DNA from: Lyophyllum atratum
Taxonomy: Eukaryota; Basidiomycota; Agaricomycetes; Agaricales; Lyophyllaceae
NCBI GenBank assembly: GCA_014905825.1
Contig: JACGCN010000130.1
Coordinates: 1-30,219 of the forward strand
Length of the DNA stretch: 30,219 nucleotides
Direction of reading: 5' to 3'
A program made the translations under genes and the position numbers. The notes beneath the pieces were generated by a model. The model did not search any database. It saw nothing but the letters and a program-made list of their open reading frames with translations, and was not told the DNA's origin. Of the stretch, positions 9,541 through 20,007 are shown piece after piece; the stretch's first letter is position 1; each line of letters begins with the position of its first letter.

Positions 9541-11360
9541 TTAATGGCCATGGTTAATCAGAGCTTGTGATGCAATAATTGGCAGGGATGATGAAATACA
9601 CGATGTGATCGAAGGACGTTGGTCAAGCGAGGCTTTCAGCTGTCAAACAAGGTGAGGTACAACCACTGACGGAGTAGGCAAATTTGCGGCGAAGCCTAAT
9701 CGCATACCTCGTTGTTCTCCTTGGTTAATTTCTGAAGTGATTGAGCCTGTTCATCTATTTTCGTTTTCATTTGACTGAGAATGTCTTGAATGCTTGACTC
9801 CGATTTAACGGTTGACTGTGCTGCGTTCTGCCTCGCTGATTCGGGCGTAGGGGAGACACTGAAGAAACGACGTCGTTTTTGTTCTCGTTTAGAACCACGT
9901 CTGGCATCCGTGTCGGCGTCTTTTTCATGCAAATCGGATGTTCGATCTCTGCTATCGTCCATAGAGCGACTCGCCGCATGTTCAGTCTCGGTACGTTGTC
10001 GCTTCAGCGTCGGGGTAGAGGTGTATAATTGGACAGATCTATGCGTGAGCTCCGCCTCTTCGCAGATTCTCTTCAAGGCTTCGTTAAGTTTGGCATCCAC
10101 CGCATGAGAAATTTCAGTAACAAAAATATCGAAGACTTCGCTCCAGACACCAGAAATCGCCTTCAGGTTGTCCTCGGCGCGTTGCTTGCCTTGAGCTTGT
10201 CTAAGAAGGACTTCCGCAAGAGCGGGCATGACAGCAGCAGCAGCTGTGGAAGAGACTTTTGCAAGGGTCGAAGAGAGCTCCGTGTAAGCCCTGAGTTTCT
10301 TATCTTCTCTGGCCTGAGCTTCGGCTTCCTGTGTTGCCTCGCTGGATAATCTATATGATTTATGACACTGGATGAGCATCATCTGGCCATTCCTGGATCT
10401 TGGGTATTATAATGACCTTGAAAGACTGCGAAACAGCGCTACAACTTGTTGGACCCGTTCTTCTCCGCCGAGGAAATTCGTGCAGGGAGCTCTATTCCTG
10501 TCGCTGAAGGGAATACGCCACCATCTGTAGTTACCGTAGATATAAAGAGAGGATCAATAGCCAAAGATGCGTCGCGGTGGTCACTGTTGGTTCTAGGATG
10601 GTCTTTGGGAAGAGGACTGGATCGGCTTATGCGAGTAAGTTGATTAGGGGAATCAGCAGGGTTATCTGTATATTTGCGTCTATTATGGGAGGCCTAAAGG
10701 AATCTGAGCCGTCTCCTTCACATTGAAGACAGATTAGACGCACTGCCCGGGTTTTTTGAGAGTCAACATGAGGTAGGAGGTTGGGACTCGTTGGGTTCTT
10801 GGCACTCGGATAGCTGGCATTATCGTTGGACCTAGGTGGGTTTCTATTATCGTTCCCTAATCGGACGTCTTTGCTTCGTTTGCTATCTCTTCCGCGATTA
10901 TGGTCGTCGAAGTATTCCAGACTCATCCGACGGTGGCTGCTTGCCCCATACGATTTTTCATCGTCAGCAACCTTGCGTCGGAGAAAAAGATCATCTTGAG
11001 AGACCAAAGGGGCAGAGCGAGGTTCAGATCGGTGCGGCGGGGAGTTGGAGGTGTAGGATTTGGCAGGGAAACGATCCTTATCCTTAGGTAACAAAAGTGA
11101 AGAGGCAACGCGTCTTTCAAGAGGCTTTGGCTTCAGCCCGGGCCAGCCCTCATCGCCCGGATGAAGAAAACTGGGCAATTGGAGTAAATGGGACAAAGTT
11201 GGAAAGATAAAGGTTCCGCACCGACAGCTACTGCCTTGATTACAGTGTGGTATCTTCGGGCGGCCGTCAGAGTGAAAGTACTGGAAGAAGTATTGAGTTT
11301 GTGAGTGAGGAGCCAGGTGGCGCGACTTACCCGACACTGATATTTCTTGTAGCCGGGCAT
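9541..11360 (-). CDS. CCCH zinc-finger and coiled-coil protein (two frameshifts)
   Basis: The start MPGYKKYQ at 11360 opens a short exon. Splicing 11331-11360, 11222-11280 and 11170 downwards makes a single zinc finger at the very N-terminus: CRYFHSDGRPKIPHC then NQGSSCRFLH, spacing C-x13-C-x5-C-x3-H, followed by PGDEGWPGLKPKP. Such fingers usually bind RNA. The middle is Arg/Ser/Asp-rich and disordered (for example RRMSLEYFDDHNRGRDSKRSK). The C-terminal third is a long amphipathic coiled coil (SSEATQEAEAQAREDKKL, EVFDIFVTEISHAVDAKL) plus a basic stretch (KREQKRRRFF) and a final coiled coil (IDEQAQSLQKLTKENNE). Frame slips occur near 10650 and 10469. The last exon (9541-9639) after an intron at 9640-9707 is tentative; otherwise the frame stops at 9696. 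Biological role unknown. Confidence 0.72.
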
Positions 11361-11644
11361 GGTTGGGAGTCATGTGGTGATAGAATTTTAGAATGGGTAC
11401 GCCGATGATGGCGACCTCGGCTACCGAGGTCCGCTGGCGGATGCATGTGTACCATCCCGGGATGATGGCCTGATGATGGCTCCGAAATCATGTCAGAAGC
11501 ACGTCCACGACGGCCGGCGTTAGTGCGTCCCCAGGCTCTGTCTGTTCACCAAGCTTGATCAGGCCGGACCCGCGCAAACCATACATCTACCGGGCACTGT
11601 GAGCTGTGCATCTTCTGCTCTTCACCCATCTCCATCTCCCACTC
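11361..11644. promoter_or_regulatory. Divergent promoter with two palindromes and three GATGATGGC repeats
   Basis: This 284-bp region separates the start codons of the CCCH gene and the hydrolase. It contains an inverted repeat GACCTCGG-CTA-CCGAGGTC (11413-11431, perfect 8-bp arms, 3-base loop), a perfect 12-bp palindrome CATCCCGGGATG (11453-11464), and three copies of GATGATGGC (11404, 11461, 11472). These all fall within 77 bp, which suggests a factor-binding cluster; no protein is assigned. Confidence 0.55.
11413..11431. repeat. Perfect inverted repeat, 8-bp arms, 3-base spacer
   Basis: The sequence GACCTCGG CTA CCGAGGTC can form a short hairpin or be bound by a dimeric factor. It lies in the divergent promoter and is not part of a coding exon. 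Confidence 0.7.
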
Positions 11645-13419
11645 ATGGGTTCTATCCTCAGTCTCGTCGGTCTCAGCTTCATGGGAGCCTTCTTTAGCAT
11701 AGCAAGCCATGGTATGCCAGATAGAACCCCCCTCATCCATTTCTCCCCCAAGCCCGCCCTCGTGGCCGTCAAGAAGGGCAAGGATTCCGACGAGACCGAA
11801 CAGATATCGTTGCGCGCTTTGGTAGAAAGCCGATGCCAGAGTCTCTTTACTGAGTTTCACCCGCTGTGGTGGTTGTTTAAGTACGTCCGCTGTCTTCGAG
11901 GCATCAATGTTACAGTTATTGATGTACAATTATAGCGGTCATCTACAGACAATTTACTGTGTCCTTGGTGATTTCTCCAAAAACGATCACATGTGGTATG
12001 ATAGGCAAGTCTCCCAAGTAACTTCGTCAATTGTCATCGACTTGACGAATTCAACAGGAAGTACATTCTCTTAGCAGATGGCGGTACTATGTGAGTACAA
12101 ACTGCCTGCTTTTTTGCGAAGTACTCAAGGCGACAAATCTTCAGTGGCCTGGACTTTGCACCAACCGAAGGTTCGCATCTCAAGGACGACACTCCAATCG
12201 TTGTCGTGATGCACGGTCTTACTGGAGGTAGCCTTTCCAATTTCTGCCTGCCTTGGTTCATGCCATTGAGCACCCTATTTTGTAGGTTCCTACGAGCCGT
12301 ATGTGAGAGCTATTCTGCATCGTGCTTGTGCACCCGTCGAGAAGGGCGGTCTTGGATATCGGGCCGTCGTCATCAATTTCCGAGGATGTTCGTCGAACCA
12401 TCTATATTCATGAGTAGTACTCGTCTAAGTTCGAATTTCAGGTGCAGGAGTGCCGATTACCAGCCCTCAGCTATATTCCGCTGGACATACGGATGACTGC
12501 CGACAGGCTGTGATGTTTATTTCACAGATGTACCCCAATGCTCCTCTTCTTGGCCTTGGATTTTCTCTAGGTGCAAATGTGTTGACAAGGTATCTTGCAG
12601 AAGAGGGTGACAGAAGCCGACTTCTGTCGTGCTGCGCTCTGGCTTGCGTAAGTGTGCCTTTTTGTTACACTGTATCGCACAACCATCCTTATCATATATA
12701 GCCTTGGGATCTAGCGCAAAATAACCGCGGGTATGGAAAACCCCTTCCAATTTTTTTCTGAGCTTACCATCGTCTTGAACATCAGGTTATTGAGCAGTTT
12801 TTTGGGCAAGCATGTCTATTCAAAGGGCATGGGCGGTAATCTACAGAACCTACTGAAACGGCATGCAAAGTCCTTGCAAGCAGATCCTGACCATCGGGTC
12901 GCGAAGGCCATGCCTCTTACACTTGGCTTGAAAAATCCGACACTTGAGACATTTGACGATACATTTACTCGTGTTGCAGGTGGCTCTGCACCGACATTCC
13001 CTTTTGCGACGGCTCACGATTACTACCGATGGGGATCGAGTCATTATGTGGTCAAGGATATCAGAGTACCATTCCTTGCCATTAACGCCGCAGATGACCC
13101 TGTGGTACGCCACGTTCCTATGGATGGCGGAGGAAATGGCTTTGTTATCATGGAGCTAACCCCCGCTGGCGGACATCTTGGTTGGTTCCAAGCTGGCAAT
13201 GGATTTGTTGATCGGTGGACAACAAAGCCAGTTCTGGAGTGGCTGAAACTCAATGGAGAGGACATTGTACATCCTAGAAGGCTGACTCGGAAACTCTTCG
13301 TGGATGGAGACGGATACCTGAGAGAGGAGGGAGCACCTCACCTTGGATGCAAGGAAACAGAGGGTGGTGGAATAATCGATGGAAACGGCGGCGAGGAGGG
13401 CATGCTGCAAGGGCTCTAG
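11645..13419 (+). CDS. Alpha/beta hydrolase of the EMB8/YheT (Eht1/Eeb1, ABHD1/3) family, intact
   Basis: Serine hydrolase related to yeast Eht1/Eeb1/YMR210W, which act on medium-chain acyl esters or acylglycerols. Seen: eight exons (11645-11880, 11936-12004, 12058-12090, 12145-12227, 12286-12387, 12442-12647, 12702-12730, 12786-13419) join to 463 codons without a break. A hydrophobic N-terminus (SILSLVGLSFMGAFFSIAS) suggests a membrane anchor. Family marks: GHLQT near the start of the domain, oxyanion region VVVMHGLTGG, INFRGCAG, nucleophile elbow GFSLGA, acid NAADDPVV and histidine AGGHLGW. Odd: intron 12005-12057 starts with GCAAGT, a GC-AG intron. A 60-residue Gly-rich tail follows the core. 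It shares a promoter with the CCCH gene and converges on GIR2. The true substrate is not predictable. Confidence 0.93.
12005..12057 (+). other. GC-AG intron in the hydrolase gene
   Basis: The donor is AG|GCAAGT and the acceptor AACAG. Splicing here joins WYDR to KYILLADGG in frame, and no GT donor nearby keeps the frame. The extended match to the U1-complementary consensus is what GC donors usually need. Confidence 0.75.
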
Positions 13420-13557
13420 GATTCGGAATATACCTTCGTTTGACACATATACACATAGATCTCCTTTATGAACCCATACTATTTATACTTCCCGAGCGAC
13501 ATGTGCGTCGATTCGTATGCATCGATGGATTTCCTCCAGCTATAGATGCCTTGTCAA

Positions 13558-14634
13558 TCAATCACTATCGCTGAATGTGACTCCTTCCTCTTCTTGCTCT
13601 TCCTCGATCCTGGTCCTTTCATATTGACTGATATCTACTGAAACAGTACCTTCTTCCAGAAGCGCGTCGTCGTCATCGAGGCTCCTATCGCCGCGCTCGA
13701 ATAGTTGACGGCCTAATATAACAGATAACAGAATTCAGTCTAAATGGAGGGAGATCCTGGAACGTACCACTAAACCGAGAGCCTACCCTCTTCCACTCTT
13801 CCTTCTCCTTCGGAGTCAATCCCTTGAGTTTTTCCTCATCTTCTCGTGCCTTTCTCAAAGCGATTTCGCGGTCGAAAGCCGCTTTCCACGCCTTGAAAGA
13901 TTCTACAGTTACTGGGGTTCCTCTGGTTCTTGCTTCTTCTTCCTAGCGGTGAACACGTTAAAACAGAAGAGTCAGGCTGTTTACACATTCTTACTTCAAT
14001 GACTAAACGCTCCTTCTCCCTCTCTTCCTTCTCCCGTCGCTCCGACCGGGCGCGAACAAATATAGATAGCTGCTCCCTGAGGTGCGATACCAACGTAAAC
14101 GTCATGGCCATTCCGATGTTATCATTTCCCTATAAGCCGTTGATAATGGTTAGATAAACGATTCACCACCAGCATGTGTGCAACAAACCACAGAACGAAG
14201 CTCGTCGAGAATGGCATCTAATTCTTCATCATCGACTTCACCTTCCACAGTTCTGAGGGATAGTTCTGGCAGTGCATCTGGATACTCGTCAGTGTAATGA
14301 ACGCAAAGTGTCAATTTCACTATGAATCCGCGGGAGTCCTTAGTTCGAGTGATTAGACAGTCTGAAATTCGCAGATAACATACGCTCTTCAGCGCCATCG
14401 ATTGGGTCGTCCGGTTCCGCGTCGATCTCGACGTCCCTTTCCGAAATTTCTTTACATGAGCCTTAGCTGCATTGTGTCAATCAGAAATGCATATTTGCAA
14501 TACGGACTTGAAAGCTCCTCAGGATATATGGATTCCAGCACCTGACAATAACAGGAAAATGAGTTCAATGAGGAGATGGCGTAGGTAGGGCTCAACAAAA
14601 CCTCGAGTTCCTCGAGCACAGCGTCCGAAGACAT
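13558..14634 (-). CDS. GIR2: GIR2/RWDD1-type RWD-domain protein, intact
   Basis: Gir2 (DFRP2, RWDD1 in animals) binds the GTPase Rbg2/DRG2 and the Gcn1 protein, where it competes with Gcn2 and tunes translation under stress. Seen: seven exons (14602-14634, 14508-14541, 14384-14449, 14189-14319, 13995-14129, 13768-13942, 13558-13712) join to 242 codons. The RWD domain runs from EELEVLESIYPEELS through LTLCVHYTDEYPDALPELSL (the YPxxxP hallmark) to MAMTFTLVSHLREQLS. A charged helix (ERREKEEREKERLVIE) follows, then the DFRP-like block GTPVTVESFKAWKAAFDREI and KGLTPKEKEEWKRVGSRFSGRQ-type residues, ending in an acidic tail. The first intron splits the RWD start. It shares a 161-bp divergent promoter with bS21m. 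Confidence 0.93.
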
Positions 14635-14795
14635 CAAGGGCGTTGGAAATTTGAATGAAAGGGTGGCGTTATGCCGCTGAGAGGGAGAGCCCTGAGCGTT
14701 GTGGTCACAACAAGTCCAAATTCGCAATTTGACAACCTCGACGTTGACGCGAAGGTTATTATATCTCTACAAAAACCTCCTCCAAGCCTATTCAA
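14635..14795. promoter_or_regulatory. Divergent promoter of GIR2 and the mitochondrial S21 gene
   Basis: Only 161 bp lie between the two start codons. Both genes serve protein synthesis, one cytosolic and one mitochondrial. I see no strong TATA box; a TATATCTC stretch at about 14760 precedes the S21 start. Confidence 0.5.
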
Positions 14796-15435
14796 ATGTT
14801 TACGACATTTTCGCCATTGATACGCAAAACGCTGCTGTCCCAGCCATCTACCATATGCTTATCACTCCGGTCGCAAACTCGACAAATTGCATCCTCCTCG
14901 ACTGCTCCTCAACGGCCCTTGTATCCCCGCGCACGTGTCTTTTCCCAAGACACCAGTAAAACTTGGGACAATGTAGTTGGTCGCGCAGTCGTCGCAACTA
15001 TACAGCAAACGTCCCGCACTCCTGAGGAGATTTGGCAAGAAAAGTCGAAGCAAGCCAAGTGGGCCTTGGAGCAGGAGCCGCCAGCAAATGCCTATTCAGG
15101 TTTCGGTTTCATATCATGGATTGACTTTGTGTCCTAAACTATGTTTGAATTTCAGGTCGCAGTGTGAAAGTCCAGGGAGGCAATGTGGCCGACGCGTATG
15201 CACGACTTCATTCGATTCTGCAACGGAACAAGGTTAGGGCACAATTAAGGAGAGCAGAAAGGCACGAGAAGAAGGGCGAAAAGCGCCGTAGGCTGAGCAG
15301 TGAACGGTGGAGAAGGCAGTTTGCACACGAGGTGAGTAGGTTTATTCGCTCGGATATATGCATTACCGAGTGTTTCGAAAACAGGTGCGGAAGAAGGTAC
15401 AATTGGTGACCAAAATCCGTAATCGTGGAGCATAA
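14796..15435 (+). CDS. MRP21: Mitochondrial small-subunit ribosomal protein bS21m, intact
   Basis: Component of the mitochondrial 37S small subunit. Seen: three exons (14796-15099, 15156-15331, 15385-15435) give 176 codons. The first ~50 residues are rich in Ser, Thr, Arg and hydrophobics with almost no acids (MFTTFSPLIRKTLLSQPS), a mitochondrial presequence. The C-terminal domain is the S21 fold: VKVQGGNVADAYARLHSIL, then RNKVRAQLRRAERHEKKGEK and a very basic end (RWRRQF, VRKKVQLVTKIRNRGA). Bacterial S21 is about 70 residues, so the extra length is the presequence and a fungal linker. The symbol is by analogy with yeast Mrp21. Confidence 0.92.
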
Positions 15436-16878
15436 AACTGTGGACGAACATATTTGAGGCCGGCATGTTGTGTCGTCTGCAAATGAGTGATTCCCGATGT
15501 AGGACTTCGCACACGGTTTTTGAACTAGGAATAGACGACGAAGAACACATTAACTCACTAATTCACGGCCCAATGGTCGTCTGTAATGTTATGAGGACCC
15601 GTTTCCCGAGTCGGCCTCCGGACATTTCATTCAATCTCTCGCCGACCATCGAAGTCATCGGACGTGGACTTGCGGCGCCCGGGGATGCACTATCCTTTCA
15701 ATCAACACTCCACTAAGTTCTCCACAGGCCTGCAAGCATAAAGCGGCAAGCAAGCACAGTCCAGTTTCTCGTGTCATCCTTCATTGTAACCCTTTGATTC
15801 GGTTTGTTTGCGGTAAATGAGTCGACCACGCCCTTGCTCGTGAACGCACGGACCTAGCAGATTGGTGTGGAAGGTATCACATGGAGCACTCCGGGCACGC
15901 AGGCCGTGGAGTGGTTGACACGCACACCCCCAAGCGCGGTGTCGTCCCTTGCTTGCTTCATTCTTGCATGTCAGGTAAAGCTAACGGTAAAAAATCCAAT
16001 GGATCAAGGATAGTCCACGCCACTTTTGACTGGGACAACATGTGCAGCACCTAGATCAAACAAAGCAATTGCCTGTTAGGCCACTCGACGGCATGTTCCG
16101 ACAACCTCGCATTGCTGAACGTAGCCCTCCCCCCATGAACGCGGATTACATGCGCCCATTCGCGTAGCCAGGGAATTTGGATAAATTGAGGTGAGTGGGC
16201 GAGCGAGGTTAACAACGCCCGCATCTACCTAAATTTCCTAATAATCAATGTGCCATAATGTTCATCTCACCCTCTATTCTCTTTGACTTGCGTGCTGACT
16301 TCTTCTTAGATCATAGACGGTCGATATCACACTGCATGTGGCGATTTTTATGCGATGGCAACTCGCTTTCAAGATTGCCTGCGACCGAACTGTTTATTCA
16401 GCAGGCGGCACATACACCCCACTGGTGTGTAGAGTCCCTGTAAACTTCAATAGGCTGGCTAACAAGTCACTCAAAGGATGCAGGTCAAACAGCTGCATAC
16501 GCTTGATGGCGCTTCCAGTGAAAAACCCCATCAGATTCAGCCCCGCAAAATGTAACGAATGTACTACGAGAGACAGAGTAGGAACTCTAGGTTTTGACTG
16601 ATATCAGTCGGGGATGCTTTGCAGGCAGAAGCACTTTTCTTTATACTTATATCTTTTTGGAACAAACGTATCTCCATCTATCAACGTAATGCTTCTTAGA
16701 TTTTGCCATAACAAGTCAGAAAGTTTCCTGTTATGGATATTGTTGTTTAAACCACGTGGCAGAATCCCATCCTTTTAAGGAGCACCTTATTATTGCTTCA
16801 GCATAAAGCAAGCGAAATACGAAGTCATGCCTCTAGTCTACACCCGGATTTGCTCACATACTCTCTCTCACAACTCGA
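15436..16878. other. 1.4-kb region without a supported gene
   Basis: Neither strand has an ORF with recognisable motifs or a splice-supported frame; the longest plus-strand frame (15465-15716, 83 codons) looks like chance. A palindromic CCACGTGG lies at 16752-16759, about 120 bp before the next start codon, the third CACGTG-type site in an intergenic part of this window. The last 80 bp before 16879 are CT-rich (ACTCTCTCTCAC), a normal fungal leader. Confidence 0.5.
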
Positions 16879-18578
16879 ATGGAAAATCTGAGATATTATC
16901 TGGCTGCTTGTGCCCTGCCCGAGATGGAGAATGGGAGGAAGGCTCCAGACGCACCACCCGACGGCCACAAAAGCCATAAGAATCACCTTCACATCAATCC
17001 AGAGCCATGGCGGAGGCTCGAAAACATATATCCCTTGAAGGGGGCGGTGGATGAAGCAATTAAGCTCTGTACGATTGCCAAATTATTTTTATTCGTTCGT
17101 GCCTTTGAATGTGAGCGTTGTGACGCACAGGGATAGACGAGCATGCTCTCTATGCATCCTTAGATCTTGAGGACGACATTGACGCGCCAGAAGAGCAGTT
17201 GACCGTGCCGTGCCCTTCGATGGTCGACTTCTCACCGGGTATGATGAAGAGGCCAGATACGATTATGCGGTAGGATCATGTCCCCCAGTTCTCTCGATCC
17301 GTTTTCTGACCGGATATGTTTAGAATGGCGCCATGGATAGATAACTTGCCGCTCCAAACAGCGCAATGTGCTCTTCACTCCCTGTTTCCACAGACACGAG
17401 ATTACGGTTTCAGTCTGGCTGAAGACCCAGAAAACGTAGACAAGGATTTATTTCAATATTTTACCTGGTCGGCGGCGGATAAGGGTATAACGGACTTACA
17501 TCCGACCAGCAGGATCACCGTAGCCTTCCAACCACCGTGGATACTTTCCGATAAGGATATAAAACTGTTTTCGAAATGTAAATCGGTGAGGAACCCGAAA
17601 CTCCGTTATGCACATCACCATTTATGATCTCTTCCAGTTCCCACCATTCCGCAAAACAGGTGATGCATATCCGACCAGATTAGAAAACAGCCAGCAAAAG
17701 CTTTGGGGGAAGGTGAGACTGACTTGAAGTATCATCTGTGTGACGAATTGAACTGATGGGGTGCTTTAGATATGGGATACCTGTGTGAGACGAAGGTCAC
17801 GCTGGTTCGTTCTGACGTCCTACAATAACTGGGTCTTTGGAGCATTCTCGGAAGGTAAATATACCTAACTCTACAATCGTGCAAGATCTCATCGTCATTC
17901 CAGGATGGTCAACTGCATTCGTGACTGACGTCTATCCTTACGATTCGTACAATCCATCAATCGTCGAATGCTTGGTTTTCTGGATTGCTTCCGCCATGCG
18001 TATCTCTGGTACTGCGTCAATTCCGAAAGTAGGTGATGAAACCGCATACCTTTCTTCCGAGATTCCTTGCACCGTATATGATGTGATGGGACGGAATCCC
18101 GGAGATACACCTGCGCGTCAAGTGTACCTTTTATAACAAGAATTCTCACGTCTTCATCTGTAGGTACCTGAACCAGTTGCGCACCGATTTCTTCGTGTCT
18201 CAATTCCTCCGAATACAGCCAAAATCGACTTCGAAGACGCGACCAACTCCGAGTCACACTGGGATGGAAAGAGTGATGGCAAGTTTCGTCATCTGGATAC
18301 ACAACGCGTTCTTATCCACTATCTGTTTGACAGAGGTTGCATCGTCTGCAGGCGTACACGTCTCGGACACCAGCTCCTGTATCTCAGCCCTCTCAGGTTT
18401 TGGCCAATTGGCTGATGATCCTGGCTATCAAGCTTCTTTGCGACAACCTCTCATAGCTAGCTGGTTAGTTCATGCATCGGAGAGTCTGGCCCCAGATGCT
18501 CTCTCGATCGTCCCGAAAGGTGTTAAGCGATTGGTGCCCGAACGACCTGGGACTCGCCTGGGGGATTGGCTGATATAA
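16879..18578 (+). CDS. Conserved protein of unknown function, 443 aa, intact
   Basis: I know no function for this protein; the sequence resembles a hypothetical family common in Agaricomycetes. Eight exons (16879-17068, 17131-17269, 17324-17585, 17638-17712, 17770-17854, 17904-18121, 18164-18335, 18388-18578) join in frame. Notable blocks: PWIDNLPLQTAQCALHSLFP, RITVAFQPPWILSDKDIK, FPPFRKTGDAYPTRLEN, then the most distinctive part WDTCVRRRSRWFVLTSYNNW, VFGAFSEGW, and YDSYNPSIVECLVFWIASAM. The end is VKRLVPERPGTRLGDWLI. No signal peptide or membrane span. Odd: the sixth intron can be 42 bp (18122-18163) or 135 bp (18029-18163); both keep the frame and differ by 31 residues. The conserved Trp/Tyr-rich core may bind a ligand or partner, but this is only inference. 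Confidence 0.85.
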
Positions 18579-18665
18579 TTGATTAAGCCATAATCATATC
18601 GATGTATGTTCACTCAGTAGCTTATATTATTCCACAGTTAAGTCAGAAACCTAAAATGATAGCCG

Positions 18666-20007
18666 TTATGATTCTACCTGAGAAGTGTTCTTTCCGTTGC
18701 AAAGCGCCCTCGCGGGAGTGTTTCCGCCGTGTGATGAATTTGGTGTCCTACCCAGAACATCTGACGACGATGAGTCATTGACATGGGCTGAACTGGCTGC
18801 CGCAGCGGCCGGTACATATAAATTTGGCTTGGGTGATGTGGGGGGAGGTACCTGGAAGTGGATCCAAAGTATGACACGAGGCAACAAGAAAAAAGGACAG
18901 CACATACTGCAGTGATAGACGACAGATACGGGAAGTTGATCTGGGCATCTTGGGACGAATAAAACTCAAGAAGGATAGTTAAAGCCTCTGTCAATCCATT
19001 AGATTGGAACCAATTAAAACGTCGTGAATAAGACCTGCGACGGAAGACAGTTCTGTCTCGCTAAACGTGAAATGTTCAATGGCGTATCGAGAAGCGTCAG
19101 GTGATGGTGGCTTATGTGAAGGGGGTGTGGGCAGCGATGCCGTGGGTGCAGATGCTGAGATGCGAGCATCGAGAGAGGGCGAATTCGGACCGTCAAAAAT
19201 GCGCTGAGCCAGAACGTAACAAGCAGCTGCAATAACCTTGGGCGGATACAAGATGCACAGCGGTGTGCGATATCTGGAAAAAGGATGGCATGTCCTCAAC
19301 GGTTTGTCGGCCGCGACAAAGGAAATTAACAAACGAATCATGTGCGAGGCTCCACGCGTATTCTTGTATTAATGGATTGTTTTCGTGTGCGTCAAACAGA
19401 TCCACCAACTCGGCGTGGGGACTCTCGACCACAAGATCAAAACAAAGCGCTTCGAGAAGGAACTCTTCCGTAAGTAAGATGGAGGCCTGCAATGAGTCTA
19501 CTTCCTAGAAGGTGTTCGGTCACAGTCAAAGACCCAACCATACGACATACCTTGCTGTCCGCGGGGATATTGGATATGTCAAGCCCGGCAATTTTTGCCT
19601 GACAAACTCTGGCAACATCGCGGAGCTTACGACCACATTCCTCGGTTTTGGTGGCGAGGAAAATACAAGATGCCGCTACGTCCTAGGAAGAGTCCACTCC
19701 ATAAGGCGAAACTAGACGCTAGATAACCACCTTACTTGACGATGAAAGTCTTCCATCGAGTATCTCATATAGAATCGGTGTAACCAGGTCGCTGCGGTAA
19801 ACATCGCGGAGCTCGGACTACAGAAAGATTGGTAAAACTATAGACAGGATAACGATAGCTTACGAACAGCCCGAGCGAGGAGCCTAAGCGAAATAGAAAC
19901 TCGACGCCTCTTGCTCGATCATATAGTTGCTTGTCAATGGAGATCCCGCTAGAGGGTGTCTTGTGCAGTGCTTCCAATTGAAAGAGCCATTGAGAATTAG
20001 GAGGCAT
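18666..20007 (-). CDS. Transcription-type cyclin (Ctk2/cyclin K/L-like), intact
   Basis: A cyclin of the group that partners CDK9/CDK12-like kinases acting on the RNA polymerase II tail. Seen: seven exons (19868-20007, 19736-19817, 19551-19682, 19335-19504, 19035-19273, 18908-18987, 18666-18851) give 342 codons. The first cyclin box has MFTAATWLHRFYMRYSM and AASCIFLATKTEECGRKLRD; the second begins EEFLLEALCFDLVVESPH and contains YPPKVIAAACYVLAQRIFDG. A Ser/Pro loop (SAPTASLPTPPSHKPPSPD) interrupts the second box, then EALTILLEFYSSQ and a low-complexity Ala/Ser/Thr tail. Ctk2, cyclin K and cyclin L cannot be told apart with certainty by eye. It converges on the previous gene with only 87 bp between stops. 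Confidence 0.88.
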
